A stretch of 64,000 nucleotides of DNA from Enterococcus mediterraneensis (GTDB taxonomy: Bacteria; Bacillota; Bacilli; Lactobacillales; Enterococcaceae): the NCBI RefSeq assembly GCF_900604485.1, contig NZ_UWOP01000001.1:315001-379000 (forward strand), in the 5' to 3' direction. This document shows positions 1 to 10,330 of this stretch, piece after piece. The translations under genes and the position numbers were made by a program. Numbering within the stretch: the first letter of the stretch is position 1; the number at the start of each line of letters is the position of its first letter. The notes beneath the pieces were generated by a model that worked only from the letters and a program-made list of their open reading frames with translations, was not told the origin of the DNA and made no database searches.

Positions 1-607
1 GCAATGCTTCTAAAAAAATACTTCTTCGTATTCTTTTGTTAGGAATTTTTTCTAAAATGACAGCAACTTGATCAAAGAAATACTCTTCGTTGACATCACC
101 GATCATTTGCTGCAGTTGCGGATCGTTGAGGTCCTCTTCCCCGTTGCGATTGTTTGTAAAATAAATCGGAAGACTTGTTTCAGAAGTGTTCTGATAACTG
201 ACTGTATAAAACTGCAGTGTTTTATTTCCCACTTGATAAAACGCAGGCAGCCGGATTCCATCTTCTACCGCAAAAAAATAGGTTTTCTTTTTGATCTGCT
301 CGTATATGCTCAGCAATAATTGGTTCGTATCTGTTTCCCCAAAAAATCTGCTGGTTTCCAGTTGTTCTTGCTGTGCTTGTATCTCCTTTTGCGAATAAAT
401 CGGAAATCCCAGATAGTAACGTCGCTCTTTTCTTACGATCAGTTCATGCTCAATAAGTTTATCCAAAAACTTTTCAAATCCCGGATCCGGAAAAGCTGCC
501 TTTAATTGTCGCAATGTCGGCGCTTGAGGTCCTTGGATGTGTTCAACTAATTTGGCAAAGCGGTCGTCATGAACGAACCGCTCCGTTTTTTGATAAAAAA
601 ATTGCAT
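1..607 (-). CDS. DUF1803-like hypothetical protein, partial at the left edge
   Basis: The function is unknown. The gene starts inside the window and its 3' end runs off the left edge, leaving about 202 readable codons with no stop. The ATG at 607 follows AAGGAGCGCTT, a well-placed ribosome binding site. The N-terminus (MQFFYQKTERF) leads into a short helical region (LRQLKAAFPDPGFEKFLDKL) that looks like a small winged-helix-type fold, then a segment with RRYYLGFPIYS. There is no signal peptide or membrane segment. From memory, this N-terminal pattern and the position next to ppaC and pflA match the DUF1803 family of streptococci and enterococci. The family name is an inference that a profile search would settle. 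Confidence 0.6.
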   Translation of the reverse strand, partial: MQFFYQKTERFVHDDRFAKLVEHIQGPQAPTLRQLKAAFPDPGFEKFLDKLIEHELIVRKERRYYLGFPIYSQKEIQAQQEQLETSRFFGETDTNQLLLSIYEQIKKKTYFFAVEDGIRLPAFYQVGNKTLQFYTVSYQNTSETSLPIYFTNNRNGEEDLNDPQLQQMIGDVNEEYFFDQVAVILEKIPNKRIRRSIFLEAL

Positions 608-779
608 AAGCGCTCCTTGTCTCTAAAAAAGAGATCATGACATCTCCCCCAGCTATCTCCATCCTCTTACATATCCCAGAAATGACCTGCAACTTTCAGC
701 AGATTATCATTTTATGGAAGCTCTGTGATACTTTTTGGATGTCTGATCAGCGTTGAGTTATGTCACGATCCCTAAAATT

Positions 780-1709
780 CTATTTTGTAAAAGCTTCTGT
801 TAATTGAGGTACAACTTGTTTTTTACGAGAAACTACACCTTTTAACAATGCGCGGTTATTATCCAATGTCGTTTGGAAAGCTTCTTCGACTTTATCTGTC
901 GCTTTACCAACAACCAACAATTCCGAATTGCTTTCTAAAATATCTGTAGCAACTAATAAAAAGAGATCATACCCATTGTCTTTGTTTGCGGCAGCCATCG
1001 CAGTTTCTAACTCTGCTTGACGTTCAAATACTTCATTCAGATCGACTGTATTGACTTGCGCGATCCGCACATTGTTGTCGCCCATTGGGAAACTTTTCGC
1101 GTCCAGATCCAAAAGTTCTTCTACAGATTTGTCTCCTAAATTAGTACCGGCTTTCAGCATTTCTAAACCATAGCTGTTAAGATCGACTTCTGCAAGGGCA
1201 GCAAGTTCTGTTGCAGCATTTACATCTTCTTTGGTACAAGTTGGTGATTTGAATAATAATGTATCGGAAATGATCGCTGACAGCATGATACCAGCGATTG
1301 CTTTTGGTACTTCGATTTCCGCTTCTTTATACATTTTTAAAACGATCGTACTAGTACAGCCTACAGGTTCTGCACGATAGTATAAAGGATTAGCCGTTTC
1401 GAAGTTAGCGATCCGATGATGGTCAACGACTGATAAAATGTTCAGGTCCTTGATATCTGAGATACTTTGTTGGAATTCGTTGTGATCTACCAGCATAACG
1501 TCTTCTGTTTCACCGTTCGCTTTTTCAACAACTCGTGGTGCTTCTAATTGAAAATGATCCAATGCATATTGTGTTTCTTCACTAGGTGTTCCCAAAGCCA
1601 CAGCTTCTGCTTCTACCCCTAATTCTTTTTGAAGATGTGCAAAGGCGATGGCTGCACCGATCGCGTCGGTATCTGGATTTTGATGACCGAAAACTAAAAC
1701 TTTTGACAT
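780..1709 (-). CDS. ppaC: Manganese-dependent inorganic pyrophosphatase
   Basis: Hydrolyses pyrophosphate to two phosphates in the cytoplasm, pulling biosynthetic reactions forward. It is a family II (DHH-superfamily) enzyme that uses Mn2+. The N-terminal metal-binding motif GHQNPDTDA is at residues 8-16. The family-defining DHH lies in [11 protein letters not shown] near residue 96, and the C-terminal substrate-binding SRKKQVVP is near residue 295. At 309 residues it has the usual length. The ATG follows AAGGAGCGAATCAC. It stands alone on the minus strand between the DUF1803-like gene and pflA, separated from pflA by a hairpin terminator. Confidence 0.97.
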   Translation of the reverse strand: MSKVLVFGHQNPDTDAIGAAIAFAHLQKELGVEAEAVALGTPSEETQYALDHFQLEAPRVVEKANGETEDVMLVDHNEFQQSISDIKDLNILSVVDHHRIANFETANPLYYRAEPVGCTSTIVLKMYKEAEIEVPKAIAGIMLSAIISDTLLFKSPTCTKEDVNAATELAALAEVDLNSYGLEMLKAGTNLGDKSVEELLDLDAKSFPMGDNNVRIAQVNTVDLNEVFERQAELETAMAAANKDNGYDLFLLVATDILESNSELLVVGKATDKVEEAFQTTLDNNRALLKGVVSRKKQVVPQLTEAFTK

Positions 1710-1749
1710 GTGATTCGCTCCTTTTTATTCACTTCATTCTAATGATAGC

Positions 1750-1789
1750 AAAAAACAGGAAAGATTCAATAAAAATCTCCTCTTTCCTG
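1750..1789 (-). terminator. Rho-independent terminator downstream of pflA
   Basis: CAGGAAAGA (1756-1764) pairs perfectly with TCTTTCCTG (1781-1789). Read on the minus strand, the stem is followed by six T residues, so it should end pflA transcription before ppaC. Confidence 0.8.
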
Positions 1790-1796
1790 CTGTATC

Positions 1797-2576
1797 TTAT
1801 CTCGTCAAATAACCTGTGTAATCACTTGTGTGCAGTAATTCCTTGGCATTTTGAACACGGTCTTCTGTTGGCGGTTCGATTCCATCTAGCGGATATGCCA
1901 GATCTAATTTTTCCCATTTGTATTTGCCCATCGTATGATAAGGAAGGATTTCTACTTTATCAACATTGTTCAATGACTTGATAAAGGTATCCAAACGAAT
2001 CAGAAATTCATCAAAATCACTACGGAAAGGAACCAATACGTGGCGGATCCAAACAGGTTTATTGATCTCAGATAAATACTTAGCCATTTCCAAGATGTTG
2101 CTATTGGTTTGACCTGTCAATTCCCGGTGTTTATGGTCATCGATTTGTTTGATATCAAATAAGATCAGGTCCGTATACTCCATCAATTCGTTAAATTTAG
2201 AAAAGAATGGTTCTTTACGGGTAAATGGATTTCCACACGTATCTAGTGTTGTATTGATTCCCAGCGCTTTGGCTTTTTTGAAAAGATCGATCAAAAAATC
2301 GATTTGCAGTAATGGTTCGCCGCCGCTGACGGTGATCCCGCCTTTTTCTCCCCAATAGCTTTTATAATGCAGCGCTTCTTCCAATACATCTTCTGCTGTC
2401 CGTTGTTTTGCTTTTGGATCATTGATTTTCCATGTATCTGGATTGTGACAAAATTGGCAGCGCATCCGGCATCCTTGCATAAAGACGATGAAGCGAACAC
2501 CAGGTCCATCAACGGAACCAAAACTTTCTGTAGAATGGATATTGCCAATAATCGGTTGTTCAGTCACTGTTGTCAT
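1797..2576 (-). CDS. pflA: Pyruvate formate-lyase activating enzyme
   Basis: Radical SAM enzyme that installs the glycyl radical on pyruvate formate-lyase under anaerobic conditions. The [4Fe-4S] motif CX3CX2C is visible as C36, C40 and C43 in GCRMRCQFCHNPD, preceded by the family signature GSVDGPGVRFI. GGEPLL near residue 88 is the SAM-binding GGE motif. The length of 259 residues is normal. The ATG follows GGAGGAGCTGTTT. It lies 88 bp downstream of its substrate gene pflB in the same direction. A hairpin in the gap suggests that only part of the pflB transcript continues into it. Confidence 0.97.
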   Translation of the reverse strand: MTTVTEQPIIGNIHSTESFGSVDGPGVRFIVFMQGCRMRCQFCHNPDTWKINDPKAKQRTAEDVLEEALHYKSYWGEKGGITVSGGEPLLQIDFLIDLFKKAKALGINTTLDTCGNPFTRKEPFFSKFNELMEYTDLILFDIKQIDDHKHRELTGQTNSNILEMAKYLSEINKPVWIRHVLVPFRSDFDEFLIRLDTFIKSLNNVDKVEILPYHTMGKYKWEKLDLAYPLDGIEPPTEDRVQNAKELLHTSDYTGYLTR

Positions 2577-2599
2577 AAACAGCTCCTCCTTTATCTAAA

Positions 2600-2641
2600 A
2601 AAACGAAAGCGAATAGAACTCCGTCCATCCGCCTTCGTTTT
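2600..2641 (-). terminator. Hairpin terminator between pflB and pflA
   Basis: AAAACGAAAGCG (2600-2611) pairs with CGCCTTCGTTTT (2630-2641) with one mismatch. On the minus strand a T-run follows. Its place inside a two-gene unit suggests partial termination that keeps activase below lyase levels. Confidence 0.7.
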
Positions 2642-2664
2642 GTACTATTCACAAAATGACGTGC

Positions 2665-4911
2665 CTACATTTTTTCGTGGAATGTACGGCTGATAACGTC
2701 TAATTGTTGTTCACGAGTCAAGTCGATGAATTTAACTGCATATCCAGAAACACGAATCGTGAAGTTTGCGTATTCTTCTTTTTCTGGATGTTCCATTGCA
2801 TCGATCAGTTTTTCTTTACCAAAGACGTTCACGTTCAAGTGGTGTGCGCCTTGGTCAAAGTATCCGTTCAATACGCTGGACAAGTTTGCGATTTGTTCTT
2901 CTTCGTCATGTCCTAAAGCGTCTGGGTTGATACTTTGTGTATTTGAGATTCCGTCTAACGCATATTCGTAAGGCAGTTTTGTCAATGAGTTCAATGAAGC
3001 TAACAAGCCGTGTTGTTCTGCACCATAAGATGGGTTGGCACCTGGTGATAATGGTGCGCCTGCAGGACGTCCATCTGGCAAGTTACCTGTTGCTTTACCA
3101 TAAACCACGTTTGATGTGATCGTCAAGATTGAAGTTGTTGGTTCTGAATCACGGTAAGTATGGTAGTGTTCCAATTTTTCCATGAATGTCTTCAATAACC
3201 ATACAGCGATATCGTCGGCACGATTGTCGTCGTTACCATATTTAGGGAATTCGCCTTCTGTCTTGTAATCAATTACTAAGCCGTCTTCATCGCGGACTGG
3301 GTAAACTTTTGCGTATTTGATAGCAGATAATGAATCCACAACGTGTGAGAATCCAGCGATACCTGTAGCAAATGTACGTTTCAAGTTTGTATCCATCAAT
3401 GCCAATTCAGCTGCTTCATAGAAGTATTTATCATGCATGTAGTGGATGATGTTCAATGTATTGACATACATTCCAGCCAACCATTCTAACATGTCATCAT
3501 ATTTTGCCATCACTTCATCGTAATCCAATGCATCGTCAGAAGTAACTGGACGGTATGCTGGGCCGACTTGTGCTTTTGATTTTTCATCGATCCCGCCGTT
3601 GATCGCATACAACAACGCTTTCGCAAGGTTGGCGCGAGCACCGAAGAATTGCATTTCTTTACCAGTTTGAGTAGCTGATACACAGCAGCAGATCGCATAG
3701 TCATCTAACCATACTGGACGCATAACATCGTCGTTTTCATATTGGATCGAAGATGTTTCGATAGAGATCTTAGCAGCGTAATCTTTGAACCCTTGTGGTA
3801 AACGAGAAGAATATAAAACAGTCAAGTTTGGTTCTGGAGAAGGACCCATGTTTTGCAATGTACGCAAGAAACGGAAGTCATTCTTCGTTACCAATGTGCG
3901 GCCGTCTAAGCCCATACCAGCGATAGATAATGTTGCCCATACAGGGTCGCCAGAGAACAATTCGTTATATGAAGGGATACGCGCGAATTTCACCATACGT
4001 AATTTCATTACTAAGTGGTCGATCAATTCTTGTGCGCCATCTTCAGTCAATGTTCCGTTTTTCAAGTCGCGTTGGATATAGATATCCAAGAAAGTTGAAA
4101 CACGTCCGATAGACATTGCAGCACCGTTTTGTTCTTTGATCGCTGCAAGGTAACCGAAGTACAACCATTGAACAGCTTCTTGTGCGTTTGCAGCTGGACG
4201 AGAAATATCATAGCCGTATGCAGCAGCCATTTCTTTCATGCGTTTCAATGCATTGTATTGATCAGTGATTTCTTCGCGCAGGCGGATGTCTTCATCTGTG
4301 AATTGTCCATGTCCGCAGTTTTCATGATCTTTGAATTTTTGTTCCATCAAGTAATCGATTCCGTACAATGCTACACGACGGTAGTCACCGACGATCCGTC
4401 CACGACCATATGTGTCAGGAAGACCTGTAATGATCTTGTTGCGGCGTGCCGCGCGGATTTCAGGAGTATAAGCGTCAAAAACGCCTTGGTTATGTGTTTT
4501 ATGGTATTTTGTGAAGATTTCAGTAAATTTAGGATTTGGTTGGTAACCATAGCTTTCCAAAGCTTCTTCTGCCATGCGGATACCGCCATAAGGCATGAAT
4601 GCACGTTTCAAAGGTTTGTCAGTTTGGATACCGACAACTTTTTCTAAATCTTTCAATGATTCATCGATATAACCAGCGCCGTATGCATTTGCAGCAGATA
4701 CTACGTCAGCTTCCATGTCAAGTACGCCGCCATTTTCGCGTTCTTGTTTTTGTAGGTCTTGTAATTTGCTCCAAAGAGTCTTTGTAGCGTCTGTTGGCTC
4801 AGCTAAGAAATCAGCATTTCCTTCATATGGAGTGTAGTTAGTTTGAATAAAATCACGAGTATTGACTTCTTCTTTCCAGATGGTGCCTTTAAATCCATTC
4901 CATTGTTCCAT
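2665..4911 (-). CDS. pflB: Formate C-acetyltransferase (pyruvate formate-lyase)
   Basis: Converts pyruvate and CoA to acetyl-CoA and formate, the main anaerobic pyruvate exit in mixed-acid fermentation. Glycyl-radical enzyme of 748 residues, close to the usual 740-790. The catalytic cysteines sit in [10 protein letters not shown] at residues 408-410, where three Cys occur in a row; the conserved pair is probably C409-C410. The C-terminal glycyl radical site is G723 in RVSGYAVKF. The ATG follows AAGGAGGTCCATTAA. The following gene, pflA, encodes its activator. A clear promoter precedes the gene at 4964-4991. Confidence 0.98.
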   Translation of the reverse strand: MEQWNGFKGTIWKEEVNTRDFIQTNYTPYEGNADFLAEPTDATKTLWSKLQDLQKQERENGGVLDMEADVVSAANAYGAGYIDESLKDLEKVVGIQTDKPLKRAFMPYGGIRMAEEALESYGYQPNPKFTEIFTKYHKTHNQGVFDAYTPEIRAARRNKIITGLPDTYGRGRIVGDYRRVALYGIDYLMEQKFKDHENCGHGQFTDEDIRLREEITDQYNALKRMKEMAAAYGYDISRPAANAQEAVQWLYFGYLAAIKEQNGAAMSIGRVSTFLDIYIQRDLKNGTLTEDGAQELIDHLVMKLRMVKFARIPSYNELFSGDPVWATLSIAGMGLDGRTLVTKNDFRFLRTLQNMGPSPEPNLTVLYSSRLPQGFKDYAAKISIETSSIQYENDDVMRPVWLDDYAICCCVSATQTGKEMQFFGARANLAKALLYAINGGIDEKSKAQVGPAYRPVTSDDALDYDEVMAKYDDMLEWLAGMYVNTLNIIHYMHDKYFYEAAELALMDTNLKRTFATGIAGFSHVVDSLSAIKYAKVYPVRDEDGLVIDYKTEGEFPKYGNDDNRADDIAVWLLKTFMEKLEHYHTYRDSEPTTSILTITSNVVYGKATGNLPDGRPAGAPLSPGANPSYGAEQHGLLASLNSLTKLPYEYALDGISNTQSINPDALGHDEEEQIANLSSVLNGYFDQGAHHLNVNVFGKEKLIDAMEHPEKEEYANFTIRVSGYAVKFIDLTREQQLDVISRTFHEKM

Positions 4912-4963
4912 TTAATGGACCTCCTTAATCTTTCTGTTCAATATGTAACAGCTTTACAAGGCA

Positions 4964-4991
4964 AGTATAACACAAGACACGTTCTTTGCAA
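4964..4991 (-). promoter_or_regulatory. Probable promoter of pflB
   Basis: On the minus strand, TTGCAA (4986-4991) is followed by a 16-bp spacer and TATACT (4964-4969), about 50 bp upstream of the pflB start. Confidence 0.6.
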
Positions 4992-5127
4992 GCATTTTCT
5001 TGTATTTATTTGAACAAATATCACTCGGCAAAAATAAAAGCCTTAAAAAACCTTAATGCTAAAGGAATAACGTATGTGAACGCTTGAATTTATTTTTCGT
5101 CTATTTTAATAAAATCATTTTATTTGA

Positions 5128-5165
5128 CAAAAAAGTCGCAATCTGTATTGATACAGATTGCGACT
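5128..5165 (-). terminator. Strong terminator downstream of parC
   Basis: AGTCGCAATCTGTA (5134-5147) and TACAGATTGCGACT (5152-5165) form a perfect 14-bp stem with a TTGA loop. On the minus strand a T-run follows, right after the parC stop codon. Confidence 0.9.
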
Positions 5166-5176
5166 GATGCATATAA

Positions 5177-7642
5177 CTATATAACAGTTTGATTTGACTC
5201 GATCGCCGGATCTTTTATTTCTTGGACCTCAATGATTGTGCCGCCTTGTTTTTCATCCATAACAAACGATCCGTTGGAGGTTCGATCGCTGACAGGATAA
5301 TCATTGGTATTGATTTCCACTTGTTGTCCTTTTTGATTTTGAACAATCAATTGGCGATTTTCACCTGATCCCATGTAAACGATACGATGCGGGTTCTTTT
5401 TCAATTCTCGTAGAACCATCAATCCCCGTTTTGCTCGTCCTAACTGATTCAATTCCTGTGCCAGCATGCGTTTGACAGCACCTCGTTGGGTAACGATGAC
5501 TATCGGTGTATCTCCTTCAGAATAAACCAGCAGTCCGCCTGCAACCTCATCATCGTCTTTTAGGTTCATTGATTTGACCCCTGCGGCTTTCGGACCGATA
5601 ACCGGAACTTCTGCTAATGGATAGCGCAATCCAAAACCGCGGTTGCTGACTAAAAAGACATCCATCGCATCATCTTGTGTCACTAAGAAACAGTTGATCA
5701 ACTCGTCTTGCGCGTCTTTGAATTTGACAACGGACAACGGGCGACTCTTATACGTCCGCCACGGTTCGAATTCAGTCATCCGAGTTTGCTTGATCAAACC
5801 TTTTTTAGTGATCATCACAAAATTCTTTTGCGGATCAAGTTCTTTATAAGTGAACACCGCTAAAATCGATTCGTCCATTGAAAGATTCATCATTGTCTGG
5901 GAGATATGTTCACCGATGTCCTTCCATTTCAGATCAGGAAGCTCATGGACTGGACGATAAATCATGTTGCCGCGGTTGGTCACGATCAATAAATGATCCA
6001 ACGTGTTGACTTGTTGTGTGAATAAAACAGCGTCGCCATCTTTCATTCCCAGCTCATTTGGCTTCGAGGCGCTGTATGAGCGCAAGCTGCTGCGTTTGAT
6101 ATACCCGTCATGAGTGATAGCTACAACAACATCTTCTTGTGCCACCAAGACTTCTGTTTCGATCTTGATCTCTTCGATCTTATCTTGGATCTTCGTTAGA
6201 CGAGGATTGCCGTATTTCTTTTTGACTTCCCGCAATTCTTTTTTGATCACTTTCAGCAATTCTGATTCATTATTCAAGATCTTGATGCGATCAGCGATAT
6301 ATTCCTGCAGGTCCTTGGCTTCTTTTTGCAGTTGAGTGATATCCGTATTCGTCAAACGGTACAATTGTAACGTCACGATCGCTTCTGCTTGCTCTTCAGT
6401 AAATCCATGATGGATCACTAAATTGTTTTTCGCGTCTTTTTTGTCTTTACTGCCGCGAATCGTTGCGATCACTTTGTCTAAGATCGACAAAGCTTTGATC
6501 AAGCCGTCAACGATATGCTGACGTTTTTGGGCTTTATCCAATTCATAGCGGCTGCGTTTTAAGACTACATCTTTGCGATGTTCTATATAGCTTTCCAAGA
6601 TCCGTTTCAAGCCGACTTGCTGCGGACGCATCTCATCAATAGCTACCATGTTGAAATTGTAATTGATCTGCAGTTCAGTATTTTTGAATAAATAATTCAA
6701 GATACCTTCCGCATTGACATCTTTTTTCAATTCAACAACGATCCGCAAACCGGTCCGATCGCTTTCATCCCGAACTTCTGCGATCCCTTCCACTTTCTTG
6801 TTCAAACGGACCTCATCCATTTTTTTCACTAATGTCGCCTTATTGACTTCATAAGGAATCTCTGTGATGACGATCTGTTGTTTATTGCCTTTCATGTCTT
6901 CGATCCGTGTTTGTGAACGTAAAATCACTTTGCCGCGTCCAGACTCGTAGGCTTTTTTCAGTTCTTCTTTACCTTGTAAGATACCGCCAGTAGGAAAATC
7001 CGGTCCTGGAATAAATTCCATCAGTTTCTCCAATGACGCATTAGGATGATCGATCAGATAGATGGTACCGCTGATCACTTCATCTAAATTATGAGTAGGA
7101 ATCTCTGTGGCATACCCGGCAGAGATTCCAGTCGAACCGTTGACCAGCAGATTTGGATATTTAGCCGGCAGTACAGTCGGTTCTTTTTCGGTATCATCAA
7201 AGTTCCAAACAAGATCTACGGTATCTTTTTCGATATCTTTCAGCATTTCTCCGCTGAGTTCTGATAAACGAGCTTCCGTGTACCGCATGGCAGCCGGCGG
7301 ATCACCATCCATGCTCCCGTTGTTCCCATGCATTTCGATCAAAACTTCGCGAAGTTTCCAATCTTGGCTCATGCGCACCATTGCTTCATAGATACTGCTA
7401 TCGCCGTGAGGATGGTAATTCCCCATGATGTTCCCGACAGATTTCGCTGATTTGCGGAATCCTTTATCGTAGGTGTTGCCGTCTTTGTTCATGGCAAATA
7501 AGATTCGGCGTTGAACAGGTTTTAATCCATCCCGGATATCCGGCAATGCCCGTTCCTGGATGATGTATTTTGAATAACGGCCAAAACGATCGCCCATCAC
7601 TTCTTCTAATGTTAATTCTTGTATATCGTGTTGATGTTCCAA
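5177..7642 (-). CDS. parC: DNA topoisomerase IV subunit A
   Basis: Breaking and rejoining subunit of topoisomerase IV, which unlinks daughter chromosomes. The N-terminal winged-helix and tower domain contains the catalytic tyrosine in AAMRYTEARLS (Y121). The quinolone-determining stretch HPHGDSSIYEA has the susceptible-type Ser (S82) and Glu (E86). Repeated beta-pinwheel blades fill the C-terminal third. At 821 residues it has normal length. I chose the TTG start at 7642 because AGGAGG lies 8 bp upstream; the GTG at 7651 overlaps that ribosome binding site. It begins 12 bp after the parE stop, so the two are one operon. Confidence 0.96.
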   Translation of the reverse strand: MEHQHDIQELTLEEVMGDRFGRYSKYIIQERALPDIRDGLKPVQRRILFAMNKDGNTYDKGFRKSAKSVGNIMGNYHPHGDSSIYEAMVRMSQDWKLREVLIEMHGNNGSMDGDPPAAMRYTEARLSELSGEMLKDIEKDTVDLVWNFDDTEKEPTVLPAKYPNLLVNGSTGISAGYATEIPTHNLDEVISGTIYLIDHPNASLEKLMEFIPGPDFPTGGILQGKEELKKAYESGRGKVILRSQTRIEDMKGNKQQIVITEIPYEVNKATLVKKMDEVRLNKKVEGIAEVRDESDRTGLRIVVELKKDVNAEGILNYLFKNTELQINYNFNMVAIDEMRPQQVGLKRILESYIEHRKDVVLKRSRYELDKAQKRQHIVDGLIKALSILDKVIATIRGSKDKKDAKNNLVIHHGFTEEQAEAIVTLQLYRLTNTDITQLQKEAKDLQEYIADRIKILNNESELLKVIKKELREVKKKYGNPRLTKIQDKIEEIKIETEVLVAQEDVVVAITHDGYIKRSSLRSYSASKPNELGMKDGDAVLFTQQVNTLDHLLIVTNRGNMIYRPVHELPDLKWKDIGEHISQTMMNLSMDESILAVFTYKELDPQKNFVMITKKGLIKQTRMTEFEPWRTYKSRPLSVVKFKDAQDELINCFLVTQDDAMDVFLVSNRGFGLRYPLAEVPVIGPKAAGVKSMNLKDDDEVAGGLLVYSEGDTPIVIVTQRGAVKRMLAQELNQLGRAKRGLMVLRELKKNPHRIVYMGSGENRQLIVQNQKGQQVEINTNDYPVSDRTSNGSFVMDEKQGGTIIEVQEIKDPAIESNQTVI

Positions 7643-7654
7643 GAAGGGCACCTC

Positions 7655-9709
7655 CTATTCATCAAATAAATTGTTTTCTTTGACTTCATTTATTTCGTTT
7701 GTTTCATTTTCTTGTTTTTTTGATTCTTCAAATTCAACTGGAACAGCTTCCGTTTCATTTTCTTTGCGTTCCAAGATACTGCCTTCTTCTTCCAAAGTAA
7801 ATTGGACGTGACGCTCGATCCATTTCCGGCGCGGTTCAACTTTATCACCCATCAATGTGGTAACCCGGCGCTCTGCTTGTGCCGCGTCATCGATCCGCAC
7901 TCGGATCAGTGTACGGGTAGCTGGATCCATTGTCGTTTCCCAAAGCTGTTCGGCGTTCATTTCCCCCAACCCTTTGTAGCGTTGCAGCATGTAGCCTTTG
8001 CCGACTTTTTTCGTAACAGCGGCTAATTCTTCATCTGTCCAAGCATATTCTACTACGGCTTTTTTTCCGACACCTTTTGACACTTTATAAAGAGGCGGCA
8101 GTGCAATATATACTTTACCGGCTTCGATCAAAGGTTTCATGTAACGATAGAAAAATGTCAAAAGCAATACTTGGATATGGGCGCCGTCGGTATCCGCATC
8201 GGTCATGATAATGACTTTATCGTAGTTGCAATCTTCGATGGAGAACTCTGGGCCGACACCTGCACCGATGGTATAGATCATCGTATTGATTTCTTCATTT
8301 TTCAAGATATCTTGCATCTTGGCTTTTTCGGTATTGATAACTTTCCCCCGCAACGGCAGGATTGCTTGGAATTTCCGATCGCGGCCTTGTTTTGCTGATC
8401 CGCCGGCAGAATCTCCTTCCACCAGATAGAGTTCATTGCGTTTAGGATTTCGCGATTGTGCTGGAGTAAGTTTACCAGATAACAGCGATTCGCCCTTCTT
8501 GCGTTTTTTCCCGCTGCGGCTTTCTTCCCGGGCTTTACGGGCTGCTTCTCGTGCTTCTCGTGCTTTGACCGCTTTGCGCACCAGCATTTGGCTCATTTCG
8601 CTGTTTTCTTGAAGGTAAAAACCTAATTGTTCGCCGATCACATTGTCGACAGCATTTCTAGCGATTGGTGTTCCTAATTTTTCTTTCGTTTGTCCTTCAA
8701 ACTGCAACAGGTTCTCCGGTACACGGATCGAAAGGACCGCCGCAAGACCTTCACGAAAATCACTGCCCTCAAGATTTTTATCTTTTTCTTTCAAGATCCC
8801 TACTTTGCGGGCATATTCGTTATAGGCTTTCGTCATAGAAGCTTTCATCCCTGCTTCATGCGTCCCGCCGTCTTTTGTGCGGACATTGTTAACAAAAGAT
8901 AGGACATTTTCAGAATACCCGTCATTGTATTGATAAGCGATCTCGACTTCGATCCCTTCTTTTTCTCCTGAAAAATAAACGACTGGTGTCAGTGTATCTT
9001 TTTCTTCATTCAAATAAGAAACGAACTCTTTGATACCTTCTTCAAAATGAAATGTCTCGCTGACTTCTTCCTCACGACGATCTGTCAAAGTGATTTTTAC
9101 GCCCCGCAACAAGAATGCTGACTCTCGCAAACGTTCCGCTAAAATCTCATAAGAGAATTTTGTCGTGGAAAAAATCGTATCATCTGGTAGAAAAGTTACT
9201 GTCGTTCCATTTTTCTTTCTGGTCTTGCCGATTTTTTTCAATGTGCCGGCTGGTTTGCCGCCATTTTTAAATTCCTGCTGATATTCGACACCGTCACGGA
9301 CGATCGTGACAGTCAGCCATTTAGATAGTGCGTTTACGACACTGGCACCGACCCCGTGCAATCCGCCGGAAGTTTTATAACCGCCTTGTCCGAATTTTCC
9401 TCCAGCATGGAGCACTGTAAAAATGACTTCTACAGTCGGGATCCCTGAACTATGCATCCCTACCGGCATCCCCCGACCGCTATCGGCTACAGTGATACTG
9501 TTGTCGTGATTGATCGTTACATTTATTTCATTCCCATAACCTGATAATGCTTCATCCACCGCATTATCAACGATTTCATATACTAAATGATGCAGACCGC
9601 GGCTATCTGTTGAACCGATATACATTCCGGGTCTTTTACGAACGGCTTCTAATCCTTCTAAGACTTGGATCGAAGCGTCATTATATTCGTTGGTTTTCTT
9701 TTTTGCCAA
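7655..9709 (-). CDS. parE: DNA topoisomerase IV subunit B
   Basis: ATPase subunit of topoisomerase IV and partner of ParC. The order is an N-terminal GHKL ATPase domain (VDNAVDEALSG, then DSGRGMPVG), a transducer domain, and a TOPRIM domain with LVEGDSAGGSA and MTDADTDGAHI for metal binding. The quinolone-region PLRGKVINTEKA is intact. I placed the start at a TTG (9709) with AAGGAG 7 bp upstream, giving LAKKKTNEYNDASIQVLEGL and 684 residues. The longer reading frame to 9829 adds 40 residues with no family resemblance. The acidic, Glu/Asn-rich C-terminal tail is a little long. Transcribed with parC. Confidence 0.96.
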   Translation of the reverse strand: MAKKKTNEYNDASIQVLEGLEAVRKRPGMYIGSTDSRGLHHLVYEIVDNAVDEALSGYGNEINVTINHDNSITVADSGRGMPVGMHSSGIPTVEVIFTVLHAGGKFGQGGYKTSGGLHGVGASVVNALSKWLTVTIVRDGVEYQQEFKNGGKPAGTLKKIGKTRKKNGTTVTFLPDDTIFSTTKFSYEILAERLRESAFLLRGVKITLTDRREEEVSETFHFEEGIKEFVSYLNEEKDTLTPVVYFSGEKEGIEVEIAYQYNDGYSENVLSFVNNVRTKDGGTHEAGMKASMTKAYNEYARKVGILKEKDKNLEGSDFREGLAAVLSIRVPENLLQFEGQTKEKLGTPIARNAVDNVIGEQLGFYLQENSEMSQMLVRKAVKAREAREAARKAREESRSGKKRKKGESLLSGKLTPAQSRNPKRNELYLVEGDSAGGSAKQGRDRKFQAILPLRGKVINTEKAKMQDILKNEEINTMIYTIGAGVGPEFSIEDCNYDKVIIMTDADTDGAHIQVLLLTFFYRYMKPLIEAGKVYIALPPLYKVSKGVGKKAVVEYAWTDEELAAVTKKVGKGYMLQRYKGLGEMNAEQLWETTMDPATRTLIRVRIDDAAQAERRVTTLMGDKVEPRRKWIERHVQFTLEEEGSILERKENETEAVPVEFEESKKQENETNEINEVKENNLFDE

Positions 9710-9774
9710 ATTCAACGCTCCTTCATTTGAACTGTGCTTTTTATCGCACCATTTTCTATGATACTCTAAAAACA

Positions 9775-9817
9775 GCGTGAAAAAAAGAGAGAAGCAGATT
9801 TTTTTCATCCTCTCTCC
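9775..9817 (-). terminator. Probable terminator downstream of the CoA-binding protein gene
   Basis: Stem arms near 9787-9792 (GAGAGA) and 9811-9816 (TCTCTC), with extra inner pairing, are followed by seven T residues on the minus strand. It separates the CoA-binding protein gene from parE. Confidence 0.5.
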
Positions 9818-9865
9818 CTTACTCACCAACGCTATTATTTCCTACATTTGCTAAACTGTTCCAGT

Positions 9866-10282
9866 TTAAATTTTTCCTAATTCAATCTTGATGCATCGGT
9901 CCATTACAATATCATTTCTACCGGCAGATTGCAAGATTTCTGCTGCTTCTTCGTTTTCGATCCCCAGCTGTGCCCAGAAAACTTTCGCATCAGTCTCTAA
10001 AAAGTCTTGTGCGATCGCAGGAAGAAATTCGCTGCGGCGGAAAATATCCACGATATCGATGTGTTCTGGAATATCTTGCAGACGATCATAAACTTTTTCT
10101 CCTAAGATCTCTCCTTCAACCACAGGATTGACTGGAATGATGCGGTATCCTTTTTGCTGTAAGATCTCAGCGATCCGATAACTTGTTCGATCTGGATTGT
10201 TGCTCAAACCTACCACTGCGATCGTTTTGGCTTCATGCAGATAGTTAGCGATAGTTTGTTGATCAGGATTTTTAAATGTCAT
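9866..10282 (-). CDS. CoA-binding domain protein (YccU-like)
   Basis: Small cytoplasmic protein made of one CoA-binding Rossmann domain. The nucleotide-binding glycine stretch is AVVGLSNNPDRTSY near residues 20-33. A second conserved part reads IIPVNPVVEGEILGEKVY, and VFWAQLGIENEEAA lies near the C-terminus, as in YccU/YneT-type proteins. No catalytic residues are evident, and the family's substrate is not known. The ATG at 10282 follows GAGGTGACGAAA, giving 138 residues, the family length. A longer frame to 10351 adds a lysine-rich leader without a ribosome binding site. It is divergent from plsY across a short gap. Confidence 0.85.
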   Translation of the reverse strand: MTFKNPDQQTIANYLHEAKTIAVVGLSNNPDRTSYRIAEILQQKGYRIIPVNPVVEGEILGEKVYDRLQDIPEHIDIVDIFRRSEFLPAIAQDFLETDAKVFWAQLGIENEEAAEILQSAGRNDIVMDRCIKIELGKI

Positions 10283-10330
10283 TTTCGTCACCTCATTTGT
10301 TTTTTTGGTTCCTTTTATTCCTTTTTTTAG

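Noticed and set aside
4129-4647. Open frame of 172 codons on the plus strand inside pflB
   Set aside because: It runs antisense to a well-conserved gene, has no ribosome binding site and gives a Cys/Phe-rich product with no family resemblance. Similar antisense frames inside parC, the ABC-F gene (31322-31843), topA and others were dropped for the same reason.
4992-5127. Rex- or Fnr-type operator upstream of pflB
   Set aside because: GTGATATTTGTTCAAA has a partial look, but no convincing symmetrical match to TTGTGAAN4TTCACAA was found.
6940-7100. Quinolone-resistance changes in parC or parE
   Set aside because: The residues at the usual positions (S82, E86 of ParC) are the susceptible types.
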